A stretch of 64,000 nt of DNA from Lobosporangium transversale (lineage: Eukaryota > Mortierellomycota > Mortierellomycetes > Mortierellales > Mortierellaceae). Position numbers and translations under genes: made by a program. Below, in pieces: positions 49,701-62,828 of this stretch. Location of the stretch: contig NW_019029051.1 of the NCBI RefSeq assembly GCF_002105155.1, positions 1 to 64,000 of the forward strand. The letters are read 5' to 3'. Under the pieces are notes generated by a model, which was given only the letters and a program-made list of their open reading frames with translations, was not told the DNA's origin and searched no databases. Numbering within the stretch: position 1 is the first letter of the stretch; every line of letters begins with the position of its first letter.

Positions 49701-49912
49701 CCGTAAATGATGGAAGGATCTTCTGCTTTAGTATTAGCAGAGGTAAGATGGGTTGAGGATGAGGGAGCAGGATGAGAAGAGGAAGGTTGGAGAACGGAGG
49801 CGGGACGACAAGACGAGGGAGGGCATGAAGTAGGTTGGGATGGATCGGTAAGGGTATGAGGAGGAGGTGAGGACGAGGAAGATGTGAGTGGTGGTTGACA
49901 GCAGGGTGCCAT
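46743..49912 (-). CDS. Zap1-like C2H2 zinc-finger transcription factor
   Basis: Proposed zinc-responsive activator in the nucleus. The C-terminal exon has eight C2H2-type fingers. Two CHWTGC/CQWDSC fingers with C-x4-C spacing lie apart, like the zinc-sensing pair of yeast Zap1; then a finger beginning CLWRGC, then GKSEYICEW with [12 protein letters not shown], a hallmark shared with Zap1, and four canonical fingers linked by TGEKPF/TGERPF. The two exons 49912-49005 and 48405-46743 join in phase through a GTAGGT donor and TTTAG acceptor to 856 residues; the 599-nt intron is long for this locus. If it is not spliced, the left frame ends at a TAG at 49001 and the finger protein would start at an internal ATG (48275 or 48680). 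The N-terminal exon is Ser/Pro-rich with scattered Cys pairs ([24 protein letters not shown]), compatible with zinc-sensing activation domains. Zap1 orthology is inference from finger order. Confidence 0.78.
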
Positions 49913-51121
49913 GACAAGAGCAAAATAGGGAGAAGTGGGGGGTAAAAAAGATTTTGACCGTTGATTGTTTAATGAACGTCCAAAGTGGCTGTGGGATACA
50001 AAATATGTTGCACGTCAATGAAACAGTTTGTTAACAAGGGTGTTGGATGATTATTAAGAGAAAAGAAGGGGGAGAAAAAAAAAAAGAAAAAAAAAAAGGA
50101 AAGAAGTGGGTGTAAAGGTAATGGTAAATGTGGAGTAAAAATGTAAAATGCAAAATGCTAAGGGCAAAAGTAAATGGATGAGAATGAGAATAAAGACGAG
50201 TTAGTTGTTTGCAAGAATGAATGAGCAAGATTTAAAACGAATGGAGAATGAATGACAGACGGAAGATGAAGGATAAAGAGAGGGAGGGAACAATAAGAGA
50301 AAAAAAAAAAAAAAAAAAAAGATTTTTTTAAGTGGTTGAATAGACTTTAAGACAGATCCGACTCTTCTCTTCCAGCGATGTTTCCCTTCCCTGTGGATCC
50401 TTAAGGTATTTAGACTGGTTGTAGTAATTGGTAGTACATAAAATCAAAAAGTTCGTAAAGTGATCAGCTTGGATGCAGGGTCTTTAGTCTTTGAGAAGGT
50501 AAAAGTAAGAGTAAAAGCATATTTGTATATATAATACAAATAACAACCACCCATTGCTTTTTAAACAAGACTGAGATCGATAGGAAAAAAAAAAAAAAAA
50601 AAAAAAAGCTTAGAAAGGGAATGTGTGGGAAGAATGTGTCCGATGAAGAGGAAAAGAGGAAAAAAAAAACAAAAAAAAATAAAAATAAAAAGTTTGGGAC
50701 AGAAGAGATGAAAGAAACAGGACGACAGGACAACATCACTTTTCTTCTGTGCCACCGGTTCTGAAACGTGCCCAAGTCCTGCCCTGGCAGTCCATCAGTC
50801 GTAAATCCTGCCAAAACATCAACAAAATTAAAATCAGCCTTGGGCCAAAAGTGCCACATGCACAAATCTGGATCTGTACACATGTGCAACATTTCATCAA
50901 AGGACCCATTTCACCTCCGATTAAGCTTTCCTCTTCCCTGCTTCTCTTTTGCTTCTCTGCTTCTCTTTTGCTTCTCTGCTTCTCTTGCTTCTTTGTTCAT
51001 AATCTGCAGGTCTTTATTGCATCAACTATACACATGTCTATAGTGCAGTGCTCAGAATGGCCTTAATTTATTTGTAGAATACATCTGCCCCAGCTTTTCT
51101 TTTTCCCTTTTCTCTCTCTTT

Positions 51122-51153
<32 letters not shown>

Positions 51154-52219
51154 GTCCTCCTCTTCCTCTTGCTCTTCCTCTTCCCCAACATGCATCCTCT
51201 ATACCGCTCTCATCCCATACCGCAACTTTCCTTTCGCTAGTTTCGCCTTGTTTTCTATTTATTTACCCTTTCCATATAGACTGGGTCTGATTGCTGAAGA
51301 AAAGAAAAAGGCGCCTTTACATACTCTTTCACGTGTTTACCGCGCTTGCTGTCATTGTTGACGTTTTTCTTTTTTTTTTTTTTTTTTTTTTTTTTTTCCT
51401 TGTTGCATGTGGGCGAAGCACAACAAATATCGTACAGATCACTTTACATCAAATCATCAACTAAAGAAGCAAAAAGAGGGACCTGTTTACAGATCATATC
51501 AATGCAGGCTAAAAAAAAAACTATTTACCGCGCATCTTTCTTGTACAACGTTGTGTCCATGTCTATATTCTCCTCCCAGGCACATGTACATGGATCTCTG
51601 GGAACTTACTTTGTTACACTGATCCTATTGCAATATCATGTCTATCTAACGCCGCAACGTGGAAGAAACAATAAACTTGAACTCTATTGAGTAGCCCTTT
51701 TTCTATCTGATTTAAAATAAACTTCCTTCTCGGTCAAAAATCATAAACATACGAATGTAGATTATACAGACATACAGATATAGATTATATTTATATACAT
51801 TTACACCCGTTCTTCAGCTCTGACCCCCCTGACGGAGTATCAAAACGTGTATGGATGGATATTTACATCTCCTCACGACAAAACCCTTCTTATCATCATT
51901 ATCAAATCTTTCTTGGCCAACTATCAAAAAAGTTCCCACACTCAATTCAATTGATTTTGAAACATCTTTATTTTTCTGGTAAAAACAACATAGAAATTGA
52001 GAGATTGAGATTGAGATAAATAATACAAACAGCAAATGAATAGGAAAACAAAATGATAAAAACATGAAATGAGTACTTTGGACAACCAATCGAATAGGAA
52101 AAACTCGACGACGGAAAGAAAAAAAAGAAAAGATAAATGGTATGGACAAATGAACCATCGAAGGATTTCTTCACCTATTCTACTAAGTCTTCCCAAAGCT
52201 TATTCTCTCACTACTCAAC
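49913..52219. other. Long intergenic region upstream of the Zap1-like gene and downstream of the Hsp70 gene
   Basis: About 2.3 kb; the largest gap. It should hold the Zap1-like promoter and the Hsp70 3' UTR (an AATAAA on the minus strand at about 51966-51971). A runs at about 50300-50320 and 50584-50607, a T-then-A junction near 51121-51152, and a T run at about 51370-51397. A pyrimidine repeat TTGCTTCTCTGCTTCTC recurs near 50950-50990. Open frames here are unconvincing and carry no family motif. Confidence 0.5.
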
Positions 52220-54505
52220 TTAACGAGAGAGAGCTGCAAATGCCTTAGTGACAGAACGCTTGAGCTTACGTTGAGCAAGGACAAAGGTATCCTTCTCAGC
52301 AAGTTCCTCGATCTGAAGAGTAGCCATGGCCTCCTCAAGAGCTTCCTCAACGGCCTTCTTGTCTGCGCGCTTGAGCTTCATAGAGACATTGGGCTCGTTA
52401 AGAGTACCCTGGATCTGGTAGACATACGACTCAAGTTCCTGCTTCGATTGCACAATCTCCTCGTTCTTGCGATCCTCATCCTTGAATTGCTCAGCCTCAG
52501 AGACCATGCGTTCAATCTCTGCAGCCGAGAGACGACCGGCTCCATTAGTGATAGTAATGTTAGCCTTGCGACCAGTAGCCTTGTCCATGGCTGTGACCTT
52601 GAGGATACCATTGGCATCCAATTCAAATGTGCACTCGAGCTCGGGAGTTCCACGGGGCATGGGTGCAATACCAGAGAGCTCAAACTTGCCCAACAGATTG
52701 TTATCCCTAGTCATAGGACGCTCACCCTCATATACAGGGAATTGGACAGTGGTCTGACCATCCTCAGTGGTGGTAAAGGTCTTCTTCTTGATGGTGGGAA
52801 TGGCAGTGTTACGAGGAACAACAACAGCCATAACACCGCCCTGCATCTCAACTCCAAGAGAGAGAGGAACGACATCCAAGAGCAAGAGGTCCTGAGTCTT
52901 GGCATTACCTGCCTGGTTGGTCAAGACAGCAGCCTGAACAGCAGCACCATAGGCAACAGCCTCATCGGGGTTGATCGACTTGTTCAACTCCTTTCCATCA
53001 AAGTACTCCTGAAGAAGCGATTGGATCTTGGGGATACGTGTGGAACCACCAACGAGAACAATCTCATCAATCTCCTTCTTGGTATACTTGGCATCCTTAA
53101 GAACCTTCTTGACGGGCTCAATAGTGTTGTTGAAATGGGCCGAGTTAAGCTCCTCGAAACGAGCACGGGTAATGTTGGCCTGGAAGTCAACACCCTCGAA
53201 CAAAGAGTCGACTTCAATGGTGGTTTGAGCCAATGAAGATAAGGTGCGCTTGGCACGTTCGCAAGCAGTGCGAAGACGGCGGGTGGCACGAGCATCACCA
53301 GAGATGTCCTTCTTGTGCTTGCGCTTGAACTCCTCCTTGAAATGTTCCAAGAGAGTGTTATCGAAATCTTCACCTCCCAAGTGAGTATCTCCAGCTGTGG
53401 CCTTGACGGCGAAGACACCTCCAGTGATGGTCAAAAGAGAGACATCGAACGTACCGCCACCAAGATCGAAAATAAGAACGTGCTTCTCCTTGGTCTCCTT
53501 AGAATCCAAACCATAGGCGATAGCGGCAGCGGTTGGCTCGTTAATAATACGGAGAACATCAAGACCAGCAATGGCACCAGCGTCCTTAGTGGCGTGACGC
53601 TGAGCATCGTTGAAGTAGGCAGGAACAGTGATGACAGCCTTAGTGATAGTCTTGCCGAGCTTGGCCTCAGCGATCTCTTTCATCTTTGTCAAGACCATGG
53701 CAGAGATCTCCTGAGGGGAGAATTCCTTCTTCTCACCCTGATAGTCAACCTGAACGAAGGGAGCAGTGTCCTTCTCAATGACAGTGAAGGGCCAGTGCTT
53801 CATGTCAGCCTTGACCTCAGGGTCATCGAAGCGGCGACCGATAAGACGCTTGGCATCGAAAACAGTGTTGGTTGGGTTCATAGCAGCCTGATTCTTGGCA
53901 GCATCACCAATAAGACGTTCCGAGTCGGAGAAGGCAACATATGATGGTGTTGTACGGTTACCTTGCTCGTTAGCAATGATCTCAACGCGCTCGCCCTCCC
54001 AGACAGCAACGCAGGAGTAAGTGGTACTGCAAGTAAGCAAAGGGGGCAAGTGATGGAAGGTAAGTAAAAAATTGTTTCGCATGATGCTATTGACACAAAA
54101 CACCCACACTAATGTCTTCAAAAAAATATATTTAGTGCTGTCATTGTTGCTTCAAAGCTGACTGAGTTCGTTGTGTCTCTAAAACTGCAGTGGATGATTC
54201 TCAGCTGAAAATTATGCTCTGCCTTAGGAAAGTAGGTGTTGTAAGTGCTGGTTTTCATTTCTGACTGATCAACCGGTTTTCCGGTTCTGATCAGACAAAA
54301 TTCATTGCAGTTTGATTTTTTTTTTTTTCTTTTCTTTTCATTGATCAAGATTCCTGATCCTGTTCCTTCTTTGTGATTGTATGTTTGAATGTGTACTTTT
54401 TTTTTTATATTGTTGTTGATAACTGGAGCAAAGGTAAAAAGAAAACCCCAGAAGAAGCACCTACCCGAGATCGATACCAATGGCAAGATCAGTGACTTCA
54501 GACAT
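52220..54505 (-). CDS. SSB: Ssb-type ribosome-associated Hsp70 chaperone
   Basis: ATP-dependent cytosolic chaperone that binds nascent chains at the ribosome together with RAC. Exons 54505-54465 and 54026-52220 join in phase 2 to 615 residues. The N-terminus reads [19 protein letters not shown] across the splice, then [91 protein letters not shown] and [15 protein letters not shown]. The substrate domain and short lid follow, and the end is [13 protein letters not shown], without the EEVD of Ssa-type Hsp70. Features such as [20 protein letters not shown] and [16 protein letters not shown] match Ssb more than Ssa. The coding sequence is codon-biased (strong use of AAG, GAG, CCA/CTC-type codons), consistent with high expression. 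The intron of 438 nt is unusually long and carries a 12-bp hairpin. Confidence 0.95.
54265..54294 (-). other. 12-bp hairpin inside the Ssb Hsp70 intron
   Basis: CTGATCAACCGG (54265-54276) pairs with CCGGTT-CT-GATCAG (54281-54294), giving a 12-bp stem with a 2-base bulge and a four-base loop. Introns of highly expressed translation genes often host small RNAs, but I find no convincing box C/D or H/ACA pair around it. Confidence 0.6.
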
Positions 54506-56611
54506 GATTGTTATACGATGAGTTGAGAGGGAGGAAAAAGAGGAAGAACAAAATAAACACACTACCAGCCGCACTTTTAAATTTTTTTTTTTTTTGTCTT
54601 TTGTCTACAATGGGCGGACGCTTGAGAGCTTTGACCACCATGTAAGTGGCTTTGAATCACATGACTAATGCATTCAACGCCCAATTGACAATTGTACTTT
54701 GATAATAATAAGCTCTTCCAACCAAATCTGGAAGCCATTGTTCTTCTACATCACTAGATCCTTTGAATTAGCGAAAGTGGATACAGGTAGTGAATATTAT
54801 TGTTTGTAGCAACAGGAAACGAGCTTTGAAGTATGTACGCAAAAATTCTGCCAATGGCCAAGGGCAAATAAATATCAGGTACTTACTTTTTGCTTCGAAT
54901 TTGGCTATCCTTGCTTCATAATCTTGATAAAATGCGGGGATTGCCTGGCATACCTTCGTTTTATCAAAATTCTGACCATCGAAATCAATCAGAAACTCAG
55001 ACTTAATAGCCAAACAATGGATTTTCGTGTGTTCGGACTCCATTTGATACTGTATAAACACCTGAACACTGCCGCATGCCATTGACTACTCTACAATATT
55101 CTTAGCACACATATGAACTTTTGCAAGGGATGTGTCAATGCTTCGACAAACATGTAACATTTAATGGCTACACCACAGCCCTTGAATTGTGGAAGCGCTG
55201 AAAGTATGCGGAAAACGGGAACCATCTGTATTTTTACTAGCAACAAGCGTGGCTTCAAAAAGTTTGCCCCAAGGAACAAATCCTATATCCTTCATTGCTC
55301 AAAAGAGACAATGCTGTCTTTTCTGCACCCTAAAGCACGCCATAACCCTACTGAAAGCGTTCAGAGGCATTATTTGCCTCATGGTTTGAAGATTAGCAGA
55401 CTTTCAGTCAAGTTTTATTGTTTTGAACGACACAGTACATCCTGTCCATTCGAAGTAGTCCCTTTGGATGGCAGCTATTCAGGGGATGCTAATCAATCCC
55501 GCTAAATTACATTGAAACCAGAGCAGATTTGGAAAACCAACAAGCATCGAACAGTCGCCAGATGGCACTCTTGTCTCTTTCTTCTTTCTTTATCCTCACA
55601 GGAACTGTCCCAGATAAGGCAGGAAGGTCAAGGTCTGTTTTAGCGACTAGCGAAACACTTTTAGGATTTCCTATAAGAAGGCTTGATGTTCACAAGACTG
55701 GTACTCACACAGCCATTTATAAAGAAGCATACAATGAAGGCAATGCACGTTCGCATTTCAACCGACGTTGAAGCGAACTGCATTTGAGTCAAGGAGATGC
55801 TTTGCTTCGCATCTCAACTTGGGCCAGCTCTGCTTACAACGTAGCGTCTCTTATGCATTCATTGCTTCTTTCTAATGATATGAACGAAATGACGGTTTGC
55901 ATAATTTATTTGGTCAATGTTGTATTCGTCGCTATCCATACTCTTGGGCGGAGCGTATAAACAAACTCTTGCATTGACCATGCTTAGTCTAAGCTTTTCA
56001 ACCAAGAGGGTCATGTCCTGAGGAATATCGCGTGGCCATGTTTTCTGCATTTTTACTAATTATATTTTTGTAATGAAGCTTTGCCATAATTAAGCATTTA
56101 ACCATCTCTGTCGTCATGACCTAATGCTAATCAAAGTTTACCCATCTCCATGTACCCACCAACTTGTACTTTTACTGTTTTACGCTGGTCGCGGTCATCT
56201 TGACGAACAATGTCGAAAAGTTGTAGAAATGATAAATGTAAAAGTAATGAACAGGTTTGAATTTGTGCTGCATGCCATCCTTGTCTCTTTCTCTTTCTGT
56301 CTCTCATTTTTCTTGTTGGGCAGTTCCTGTTGACCATGACCATCGATCATCCCTGTTACTGATATCACACAACGTAAAAAAATTTTTCATTTGATCCTCC
56401 GTCCATCATTCCACGGACTTGATCTCTCTCTTCTCTTCACTTATTTTTTTTCTTTTTTTTCTCCACCACTGTATTCTATCTTGTATTGTACTTTATTTGT
56501 ATTGCTTTCTCTCTCTCACTCTCACACCCTGACCTCAATTGCATTGCTTTCTTGCTTCACATTCAGTTCTCTCCTTCCTTTTCTCCCTTTCTCTCTTTCT
56601 CTCCTCTCTCC
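54506..56611. other. Intergenic region with fragmentary coding-like sequence on both strands
   Basis: About 2.1 kb between divergent Hsp70 and PIP5K genes. Minus strand about 55082-54888 gives CLAIKSEFLIDFDGQNFDKT followed by a good GTAAGT donor. Minus strand about 56050-55862 gives KTWPRDIPQDMTLLVEKLRL. Plus strand about 55600-55771 gives VPDKAGRSRSVLATSETLLG. No intact gene could be assembled and no family is recognised; decayed gene or mobile-element remains are possible. The right end is a CT-rich promoter and leader of PIP5K (56400-56610). Confidence 0.35.
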
Positions 56612-59600
56612 ATGCAGTCTCAGGTTCGTCCTGACTCCTTTTTCTCCACAAAGAATACTCCTCATTCTCATTCTTCTCTGCACCACGATCCTCATTCTTT
56701 TGCCATGGCCACACAACTCTCTCACACTACTAAAAATGGCTACTACCCTGACCTTGTCAATCAGGATAGCAACGGTGCCGACACGTCAATAGTTTCACAC
56801 AAGCTCAAAGGCAGCCCCAACAGAGTATCTGAAGGCACACAGACAACGCCTGCTCCTAGCCCAACTCTTCACTCTCAACAACAGCCGCAACAAGAGCGAC
56901 TGCAGCACCTTCAGAATCCATACCCCACACATATACCACCAAGAACAACATCTTTGACATTCAAACAGCACCCACATCAGCCTTCGTCGCCGCCTCCTTC
57001 CCCGCAACCTCATTTAAAACATGAATATAATCATCCCCCTTCTCCTTCGCCCCCTTCTCGGCTATCTTCTCTACCGCAGGCTCAGCCAAATGGCATTCCT
57101 CTTATTTCCTCGCAACATGATCAGGACCTTCAATCACAAAGACAGACACGAAAACAGAGTCCTGAGAAACAGCAACCACACAACCTCAGGAACCACGAGC
57201 TGCCACAACAAATGGTCTCACTGGAACCATCACCCACCTTGAGTGCAGCAGATATCTCAGTAGCCTCAATTGCCACTTCAGTTTCGTCGCCTGCGTCGTC
57301 GGTATCAAATACAGCTCCTGCCAACACTCACCACATCCTCCCTGCCCTTGCTGTACGACCTCCTGCAGACCACTCTTCTGATGAGGACCTCGATCATCTA
57401 CCATCGGCACAAACAAACAATTTGTCGTCGTCGTCGTCGTCGACCAAAGAGGCGCTTCAGTCTACTGTTTTGTCCACATCCCCACTTCCACTGCCCTCCA
57501 TGGAAGGCGCCACGTCGGGAGATCTTGTATCATATTCAATAGACGACACCGCTCCCATTGGTTCACTGCATCAACCCCCACACGCCTTGAGTGGAGCAAA
57601 GCAGGAACTGGAACTGGAGCAGGGACAGGGACAGGAGCAGGAACAGGAGCAAGAGCAGGCACAAGAGCGAATGCAGGGTCAAGAGCAGAAGCTGGAGCAG
57701 GACGCAACGCTCAAGCGGTCACCGATTCCTCCATCTGCTATCCAGCCTGTTGGAGTTTCATCCGCTCAGGCAGGTGTGATCGGAGTAACAGAAGGCTATT
57801 CAGCTGCATCTTCGTCAAAAATCCATCCACTTTCCTCAGCACCGCCGGTCCGTGCCTCTACCATGGACGTGCGCAAGACCCGTCCTGGATCGCAGCTGCT
57901 AGAGGATACTGGAGTGTCATCTTCACGACAACCACAGATTTCACAACCAGACATTTTGAATCGAGCTCGAAGAAGGCAGATTTATCGTCGCAACACTTAT
58001 TCAGCCGATCTTGGATCAACCTCTATTCACCGTTCGGATGACGAGATAGAGATGGATGAATTGGAAGAAGCTCGTCGAAGGATGGAAGTCCTGAAAAGAA
58101 GCAGCAGTCGTCGGATGTCTAGACTCAGAAAAGATGACGACAATGATCGGGTTCTTATCGGCACTCGAATCGGCGAGGATCATGTCAACTATGTGCTCAT
58201 GTATAACATGCTGACAGGCATCCGCGTGAGCGTAAGTTTAATAGCAAAAAAAAAAAAAAAAAAAAAAAAAAGCGCAAATACCTCTCATGCTACTATTTTC
58301 TTTTCTGGTTGTCATGGAGTTGGTCTTTCTATTACGGTAGCGCTCAGATGGGAGCAGGAAGCACATCATTTAGCTGAAAGGCCCTGTGTTTCTTTTTTTT
58401 TTAGACTAATTGTGCTGGGCTATATCTGGCATCGACACCATTTTTTATATCCCTGGATTATATACCATAGGTATCACGATGCAATGCAAAACCACAGCGC
58501 GCCCTAGTTGATGATGATTTTACTGCTGCACACAAATTAGCCTTTGACATGTAAGAGAGCGATATTGTTTAACTTTTAATGCGAAGGAAATGATGAACTT
58601 CTTGATCAATGATTTTTAATTCGCACCCTACTTTCTATCTTGCTCTATATCTTTTTTTTTTTTTTTTTTTTTTTTTTTTGTGATGCAAAATTGAAGTACT
58701 GGTAATGAATTGACCCCATCATCTAAATATGACTTCAAGTTTAAGGATTATGCACCTTGGGTATTCCGCCACCTTAGACAGGATTTTCATATTGATGCCT
58801 CGGATTATTTGGTAAGATGGTGATCTTTTGTTGTTGTCTTCTTGGGAATGCAATATATTTTTTTTTTTTTTTGATATTGGTGTTGGTGTGTGTCATCATG
58901 TTCCCAAGGATTTGATTAGCCATAGTCGTGTCTTGTGATGAGCCCACATCTGGGAATGCGGGACTTTTTTTATCCTTCCATCCACTAAATTGCCTTCCAA
59001 GATGTCTCATCTTGATCGAAATTGACTGACACGCCCCTCTTTCATTATATAATCGTTGTAAAGGTCTCATTGACTAGCAAATATATCCTGTCAGAGCTTG
59101 GCTCACCAGGTAAAAGCGGTAGCTTCTTTTATTTCTCTCAAGACTATCGTTTTATCATCAAAACTATCCATCACGCGGAGCACAAGTTCATGCGGAAGGT
59201 TCTTAAAGATTACTATAACGTGAGTATATTATGTGTACAGATATTGCAAGCATAGACCTACAATGTTAGTTGTTAAATTGTACTGATTTTTTTTATAATA
59301 TTTTATTTTATATTTTTATACATCCTTTACCTTTTTTGACTTTTAACACACACACAGCATGTTAAGCATAATCCACATACACTTTTATGTCGTTTTTTCG
59401 GACTGCATCGTGTCAAATTGCCTCATGGGCGCAAGATTCACTTTGTTGTGATGGGCAATGTGTTTCCTCCTAATAGAGATATCCATGAGACATATGATCT
59501 CAAGGGCTCTACTTTAGGACGTGCAATTAGCAACGAAGAACTCCAAAATAACCCTCGAGCGACTCAGAAGGATCTCAATTGGGTCAATCGTAACCGGAAA

Positions 59601-60182
59601 CTCGAACTGGGTCCTGAAAAACGCCATCTGTTTGTGGAGCAGACTAAGCGTGATGTAGAGTTATTAGCACGTTTGAATATCATGGATTACAGTCTGTTAG
59701 TTGGCATTCATGATATTGAACGTGGCAATAGAGATAACATCCGTGACAATACCCTCAAAGTCTTCCATGTAAGCACTATATATATAAGGGTTTAATTATT
59801 AGTGCGTCAAAAGACCATTCCTGATTTATTTTATTTTATTTTATTTTATTAGCCCGATACGTCCAAACCACTTCCTAAGGAGACTACGCGAAGAGATAAG
59901 CGCGAGAGCAAAGTGAGTGCGTTAAGAATGGCGGTGAAAGCGTCTGATCCTGTGGCATTAGCACCATCTACGTTGCCGTCGGATCCGTTTTCAGAAAGAA
60001 GGAATTGTATCTTTTATGCTGATGATGGAGGGTTGTTATCGACAAATGAACAGAACGAGGCAGGAGAAGATCTCTATTATTTGGGTATCATTGACATTTT
60101 AACGCCGTACAACTATGTTAAGAAAATTGAGCATCTTTGGAAGAGCATATGTCAAGACAAGGTATCTTTACCGAAAAGGAGG

Positions 60183-60217
<35 letters not shown>

Positions 60218-60419
60218 GATTAAGTCAAATGATATATTTAATTTTCTAATGGCGAGTTTTTTTTTTTTATTATTTACTTGTCAAAAATAGCATGCAATCT
60301 CAGCGGTGAATCCGCAGGAGTATGGACAGCGGTTTTTAAGCTTTATGATCCATGCTATCAAAGTCAACCATGATGTTCTTGCAGTCTTAGAGAAGAATAG
60401 CCATCCACATTCGGAATAG
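56612..60419 (+). CDS. Phosphatidylinositol-4-phosphate 5-kinase (Mss4/Its3 type)
   Basis: Makes PI(4,5)P2 at the plasma membrane, controlling actin, endocytosis and cell-wall signalling. Seven exons join in phase to 939 residues: 56612-58231, 58471-58550, 58697-58811, 59064-59219, 59358-59768, 59853-60161, 60291-60419. The first 500 residues are Pro/Gln/Ser-rich with a Gln-Glu repeat ([14 protein letters not shown]). The conserved region starts with [20 protein letters not shown], continues with [12 protein letters not shown], the ATP-binding [80 protein letters not shown] and ends [17 protein letters not shown]. The start ATG is the first in the large frame after a CT-rich leader. The activation-loop Lys pair that fixes PI4P specificity lies just before the C-terminal segment and was not resolved by eye. 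Several introns carry A or T tracts. Confidence 0.94.
60183..60215 (+). repeat. Poly(A)33 tract in the last PIP5K intron
   Basis: Thirty-three A residues lie 20 bases after the 5' splice site of intron 60162-60290; a shorter T run follows near 60257-60269. Confidence 0.9.
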
Positions 60420-61528
60420 TTTAAAAACATCGATTGTCTTCCATAAATAACGACAGCTGTCGAGTGTTTTTTCTTTAGTTGTTTGAAGTAATCTACAGAG
60501 CACATATAACGCGTTGTGTTCAAAGAGTCTATTCGAGCCAGAGGGACAATAGGTGTGTCATTTATTTTTTTATACACCAGGATAATCGACAACGAATGAA
60601 TGCGACCTTTGGAGTCAATTCGTAATTACACCCCTTTGCAGAAGTTTTTGTATGCTCTCAATACCCAGACACGACCCCAAATTTCCTCATTGTAGCAAGA
60701 GTAAAAAGAATATATATATATATATACATGTATATGTTTATGAACTGAATGGCACTTGGAATGGGTACTGGAAGGGTGGCGTGTGCCATGGGGAACATGC
60801 AGGAGAGTTCAAGAAAATATACAAAGCAAAATTAAAGTTTGATTTGCTTTCCATTTTCGTCAATCAATTTCTTTCTTCTAGAGCAGTGAAGGTTTGATCG
60901 TGGGCAAAAAATCACTGGCTTCTTTCATCACAAGACAGACTTTGTCCAAAATATTCAAAAGTAATCAGTTAGTGCATAGTGATGAACATCCGAACCAAGG
61001 GACAGTGAAATGAAACACCTGCTTCCAATATCGAGAATATGCAGGAACAGACAGAACAAGGATCTCGAATCCAATCTAATCTGTTACGATCTTTGAGATG
61101 ATCTGTAACAAAAAAAAAAAAAAAAAAAAAAAGAAAAAAGTCTTGAGGCTCTGGCTTGATGGATAAATAATAAAGTTTAAAGTGATTGAGAAGCAAGAAC
61201 AGCGAACTAATTTTGAAAGTGGTGCATAGATATAACATATTCTGGATGACCATTACAAAATGATGACAAACTGCTCTATAAAAAATAATCCTTCGTATTA
61301 TATTTGCATTAAAAGTTTTTTTTTTTTTTCCCTTTAGTGCAGACTTTTGTCGAGATGACAATGATATACAGATGTCAGATGTTAGAAATGACACTTGGCT
61401 AGTGCTTTGGCGTCATCTTTTTTGTCCTTTATTTATTTATTATTTGTACAGATCATTGTATATATTTGTATTTACACTCAAAAAGATCAAAATCATTGCC
61501 TCAATCAGCATATATCTAATTTTTTTTT
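60420..61528. other. Convergent 3' intergenic region
   Basis: About 1.1 kb between the PIP5K and VAMP7 stop codons. It includes a TA repeat near 60710-60725, an A run at about 61110-61131 and a T run near 61318-61329. No supported gene. Confidence 0.6.
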
Positions 61529-62086
61529 TTAAGCTCGACAGCTATGCCAGAAAGGGAATCCACACGCGGCAGAGATGAGCAAGTAGATCAAAACCTGAAG
61601 AGAAAAATAGAATAAAAAGGATTAGAAAAGATTAAAACCAATACATGAAGAACATCTAATGTTGAAAAGAGATTGAGTAGCTTACAATGACAGCTAGAGT
61701 TAGGATGACCATCAGCTTAGTATTCTTCCACCACATGTTTCTCTGTAAGGTTCATATCATTGTTAAAGTAAGAATTGATTACACATTAGTTTCGTCAAAC
61801 AAAAAAAAAAAAAAAAAAAAAAAGAGGTAGAAGGATGATAATAAGAGTCTACAGAAAGGTACAATGACAAATGTGATACCTTGAGCATTGTGCTACGTCT
61901 CTTGAAGGCAAAAGCTTGTTGATTCAAATTGTCAGTCTTGTCAACAAGCAGTTCAATACGTTCACCTCGTTCCAAAACACGTTCAATGTTTTGAACCATA
62001 ACATCCTTGACTTGTTCAATCTCGCCCTGTACTTGTTTGATTCTGTCCGCATTAGGGTTTGTTGAAAAGTATTCCTAATTAGAATG

Positions 62087-62120
<34 letters not shown>

Positions 62121-62316
62121 ATTATCATTTAAGGGAGATCGGGCGGTCTAATAGGCATGTTTTCTGCAGATAACAAAAAAAAAAAGAAAAAAGAAAAAAG
62201 AAATCTCGGCAATCGTCCTGACAGATTCCATGTGAAAAAAGTTATAGTTCAATGCAGTACTCTTTGAATGATTGAATGGACAGAAAGAAGGAAAAGGGGT
62301 GAATGAAAATAAAAAC

Positions 62317-62358
<42 letters not shown>

Positions 62359-62797
62359 GCAGGGTTCTTTACCATTTGTTTGGCAATGATCTTTGAGAAT
62401 TCGTTCATTCCATATGGTGTTGTAGAACTAAGTGCTTGTTCACGTCCATACTGAGCCAAAAACTTCTCCTTGATGTCCTGTAAGAATGCAAAAGGGATTC
62501 GTCTACCAAAAGAATCGTCCGCCATGCACATATATGTCAACCCATCCTCACAGATGTAATGGAAAAGATATCTAATGGTTTATTGATCGATTCACATCCA
62601 TGTTTCGTTAACATTAGTTTTTTGTAGCTAAATCATGTCATCAATTAGACTGAGACAAAGCATTTTTTTTTTTTAGTATACCTGTCATAGACATAAGTTA
62701 ATTTCGAGTTATTAGGCGGAATCTTTTCAAGGATAGCTTCCGTGACTACAAGGAAAAAGAAGAGTTAATCATTTGTAACAGCTGTATAAGGATCTCA

Positions 62798-62828
<31 letters not shown>

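Noticed and set aside
50396..50408. Near-palindrome CCTTAAGGT as a Zap1-type zinc-response element upstream of the Zap1-like gene
   Set aside because: The yeast element needs a spacer base and longer flanks (ACCTTNAAGGT); a single short palindrome in 2 kb is expected by chance.
50464..51690. Several open frames of 60-140 residues on both strands
   Set aside because: They run through A and T homopolymers, have no conserved motif and no consistent splice phase; treated as intergenic.
52271..53236. 321-residue plus-strand open frame opposite the Hsp70 gene
   Set aside because: Antisense open frame produced by the codon bias of the Hsp70 gene; a well-known artefact.
54031..54464. Box C/D or H/ACA snoRNA in the Hsp70 intron
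   Set aside because: Possible degenerate boxes exist (AATGAAA, CTGA; AGAGCA, ACA) but spacing and stems do not fit a standard snoRNA.
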